Origin: Lotus japonicus
Taxonomy: Eukaryota > Streptophyta > Magnoliopsida > Fabales > Fabaceae
Direction of reading: 5' to 3'
Length of the DNA stretch: 64,000 nt
Assembly (NCBI RefSeq): GCF_012489685.1
Contig: NC_080045.1
Span: forward strand, 67,230,722 to 67,294,721
Under the pieces are notes generated by a model, which was not told where the DNA came from, ran no database searches, and worked only from the letters and a program-made list of their open reading frames with translations. A program made the translations under genes and the position numbers. Positions 62,124 to 64,000 of this stretch are shown one piece after another; position 1 is the first letter of the stretch, and each line of letters begins with the position of its first letter.

Positions 62124-64000
62124 CTGCACAACATTAATTTCATTAATACAACTTGTAAAAGCTTTCACATCAATGCAAGAAAATCAGCAAAGTTGACTTT
62201 TGGGAAGAAAGTCTAAAGTTGGAATCAATTATTGCTGATATAAAAATTGATTTTGAAGAAAAATAAGCGGATTCAATATGCTATTATCTTAAAAGTATAG
62301 TGCTTTAAGAAGTAATCATTTAAAAGAAAAAGAATTGTATAAATCTAATTTTATATCTGTTTATATCCACCGAATTGAAATGATCGATATAGTTTCATGC
62401 AAATCATTGCCTGAAACTATTGATTATCAATCAATTATGTTATTTAAATTAACAAGTCACTTTCTAAAGACAAGGTCTTCCAGGGGGGACGTACAGTGGG
62501 AGCAACTATTGCAACGGTTTGGCTTAGAAAATTTTTCATTGATCCACTTGCTAAGGGAGTACGCGACCTAATTAATAATTTGTTTTGGAAGGAATCAACC
62601 TAATTAATAATTGATTGGCTTAGATGTGGAGAAAAGTAGAGAGAAATGAAATTTATGTATTTCTTTGGTAGGGAAAAAGTAAAATGTTGAAATTAAATAT
62701 TTTCCTTGTTTATTTAGTTGAATAAAAAGGTATCAATAAATAATTAATAAATGCAATATTATTCAACGCTTGATATAATGAAAAAAAAAATAAGAATAAA
62801 ATTGAAAATAAGAAACCATCTCTTGAATTTTTTAAAAAGGTGTGAGCTTTTTTTTTCCCTTCACAATCATATCAAAGAAAATGATATTTTTTCCTTATAC
62901 CTGCACTTAACTCTCCCTCCTTTGATTTTCGACATTTTTTAGTCAACTTTCATTTTCACCTTTTTATGTTGTCCACACATACATTTTCACCTCAAACAAG
63001 GATTTCATGGACCTTCTAGATATCAAAGAATTTTTTATCAAGCAGTTATCAAAGATATATAAGTCAAACAATGATATTCTTACGGGTCCATTGTACTATT
63101 TTGCTTTAACGAATCAACTAAAATTTAATATTATAAAATTACATTATTTTTTTAGACGTGGCGTCAGCGCTTATGTGTGTAGAAATAAAAGTAAAACATG
63201 TAGCAATCAACATGATTGTCTCATAAACAAGCGAGAATCTCTCTAATGATCTATACTACTCCTAGTTACTAACAATGAAGAGGTGCATGCATTCATTGCT
63301 CGGTTGCATATATCCATGAACTGAGTAAATATGACACTTTTGGGTTTTAATGCCAACTCGGCTAGCAGTCACACACTGTATTTGGATCTACATTTAACTT
63401 CCTCAAAGTCAAATTGAAACCCACCCATCACATTACTCAATTTAGATTTTCCTCAATCAACTTAGAGGGAAAATAGGTCATCACATTTATAGTGAATTTT
63501 TCACTTTTTATAGGTAAACACATTAGTAGTTAAAAATGTTAGTAAATTAGTCGCTCTTTATAGTTCGAATCCTGAACCTTGAACTTTTCATCACACCCAA
63601 CTCTTATATTCCCTTAACTTTTACCACTTGAGTTAATCTTTGGGGACATAGTAAATTTTACATGAATTTTAATTACTTAAATGAGAATGAGTTGAAAATT
63701 ATTGGCATTTTATTTTCATGTTCTAATTGATACTACTTGGAAAGGAAGCAAGAATATATTCTTTGGTTATACTGTCCGGTACCATGTCAAGAGATAAATA
63801 ATAGAGAAAAAACTACAACATCTATATAATCAATGTGATGATGGTTCTGAATTTACTTGGGGTAAATTGTTTCTTGAGTCCAAATACACCCATTTCTAAC
63901 CTAGATATAAATAGAAGAAAGATAATACATGATGTGATAAAAAAGAAGAGACATGTATATAAAAAATGAGTAAAAAAAATGCAAGTGAAATTAAAATTGT
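62124..64000. other. Right-edge region, probable intron or upstream DNA
   Basis: AT-rich DNA with no exon of the hydrolase found in any minus-strand frame. At 62480-62570 a short stretch reads FFIDPLAKGVRD in one plus-strand frame, faintly like the end of a Copia polyprotein; this is not enough for a call. The 79-codon frame at 63007-63246 is unrecognised and probably chance. Confidence 0.35.

Noticed and set aside
62460..62575. Possible Copia polyprotein end (FFIDPLAKGVRD)
   Set aside because: Too short, no neighbouring RT or RNase H motifs and no LTR; could be chance.
63007..63246. 79-codon plus-strand open frame near the right edge
   Set aside because: No recognisable similarity; length is expected by chance in this much AT-rich sequence.

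Overview
The window is nuclear DNA of a flowering plant. Genes carry GT-AG introns, intergenic DNA is AT-rich, and plant-specific families are present (DUF674, dirigent proteins, glutathione-dependent dehydroascorbate reductase). The repeat types (Tourist-, Stowaway- and Helitron-like elements, Copia-type solo LTRs, plant L1 LINE) also fit. Protein details and MITE style suggest a legume, possibly Lotus-like; that is an inference, not a measurement.

Layout, left to right. 0.7-4.0 kb: a tandem pair of DUF674 genes (minus). 4.4-4.7 kb: a 5'-truncated LINE tail. 5.07-11.18 kb: a complete 15-exon vacuolar-type beta-N-acetylhexosaminidase gene (HEXO1-like, minus), with a 17-nt microexon and a solo LTR in intron 11. 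12.98-15.41 kb: a small three-exon gene with the plant-specific TIGR01589 domain (plus), whose second intron holds a 1.05-kb Tourist-like element. 16.54-19.86 kb: a six-exon dehydroascorbate reductase gene (minus). 20.0-28.3 kb: a gene-free tandem duplication (copies A and B); copy B was invaded by a 2.5-kb non-autonomous Helitron and smaller elements. 28.4-35.5 kb: an F-box gene whose F-box-associated part is amplified into eight tandem ~862-bp units, all disabled; a third copy of the 5' flank and a truncated F-box start follow at 35.5-36.8 kb. 37.4-44.84 kb: a near full-length but decayed L1-type LINE with a 15-bp target-site duplication, split by a 1.2-kb solo LTR and ending about 60-75 bp before the next start codon. 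44.91-48.25 kb: a ten-exon plastid-type COBW/ZNG1-like GTPase gene (plus). 48.9-50.05 kb and 52.57-53.5 kb: two ESB1-type dirigent genes (minus); the second has a Stowaway MITE inserted exactly in its stop codon. 55.3-59.6 kb: the spliceosome gene SF3B3 (plus). 61.0-62.1 kb: the last three exons of a monoacylglycerol-lipase-type hydrolase (minus), with another solo LTR downstream.

The genes do not form a pathway; this is an ordinary eukaryotic neighbourhood of single-copy housekeeping genes plus small tandem families. Most of the novelty lies in how mobile elements have altered genes: a moved stop codon, a displaced promoter, intron growth, and a decaying F-box array that appears to have kept amplifying after it was already disabled. 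Exon boundaries were read by eye from splice consensus and reading-frame continuity; no alignment or database search was run.
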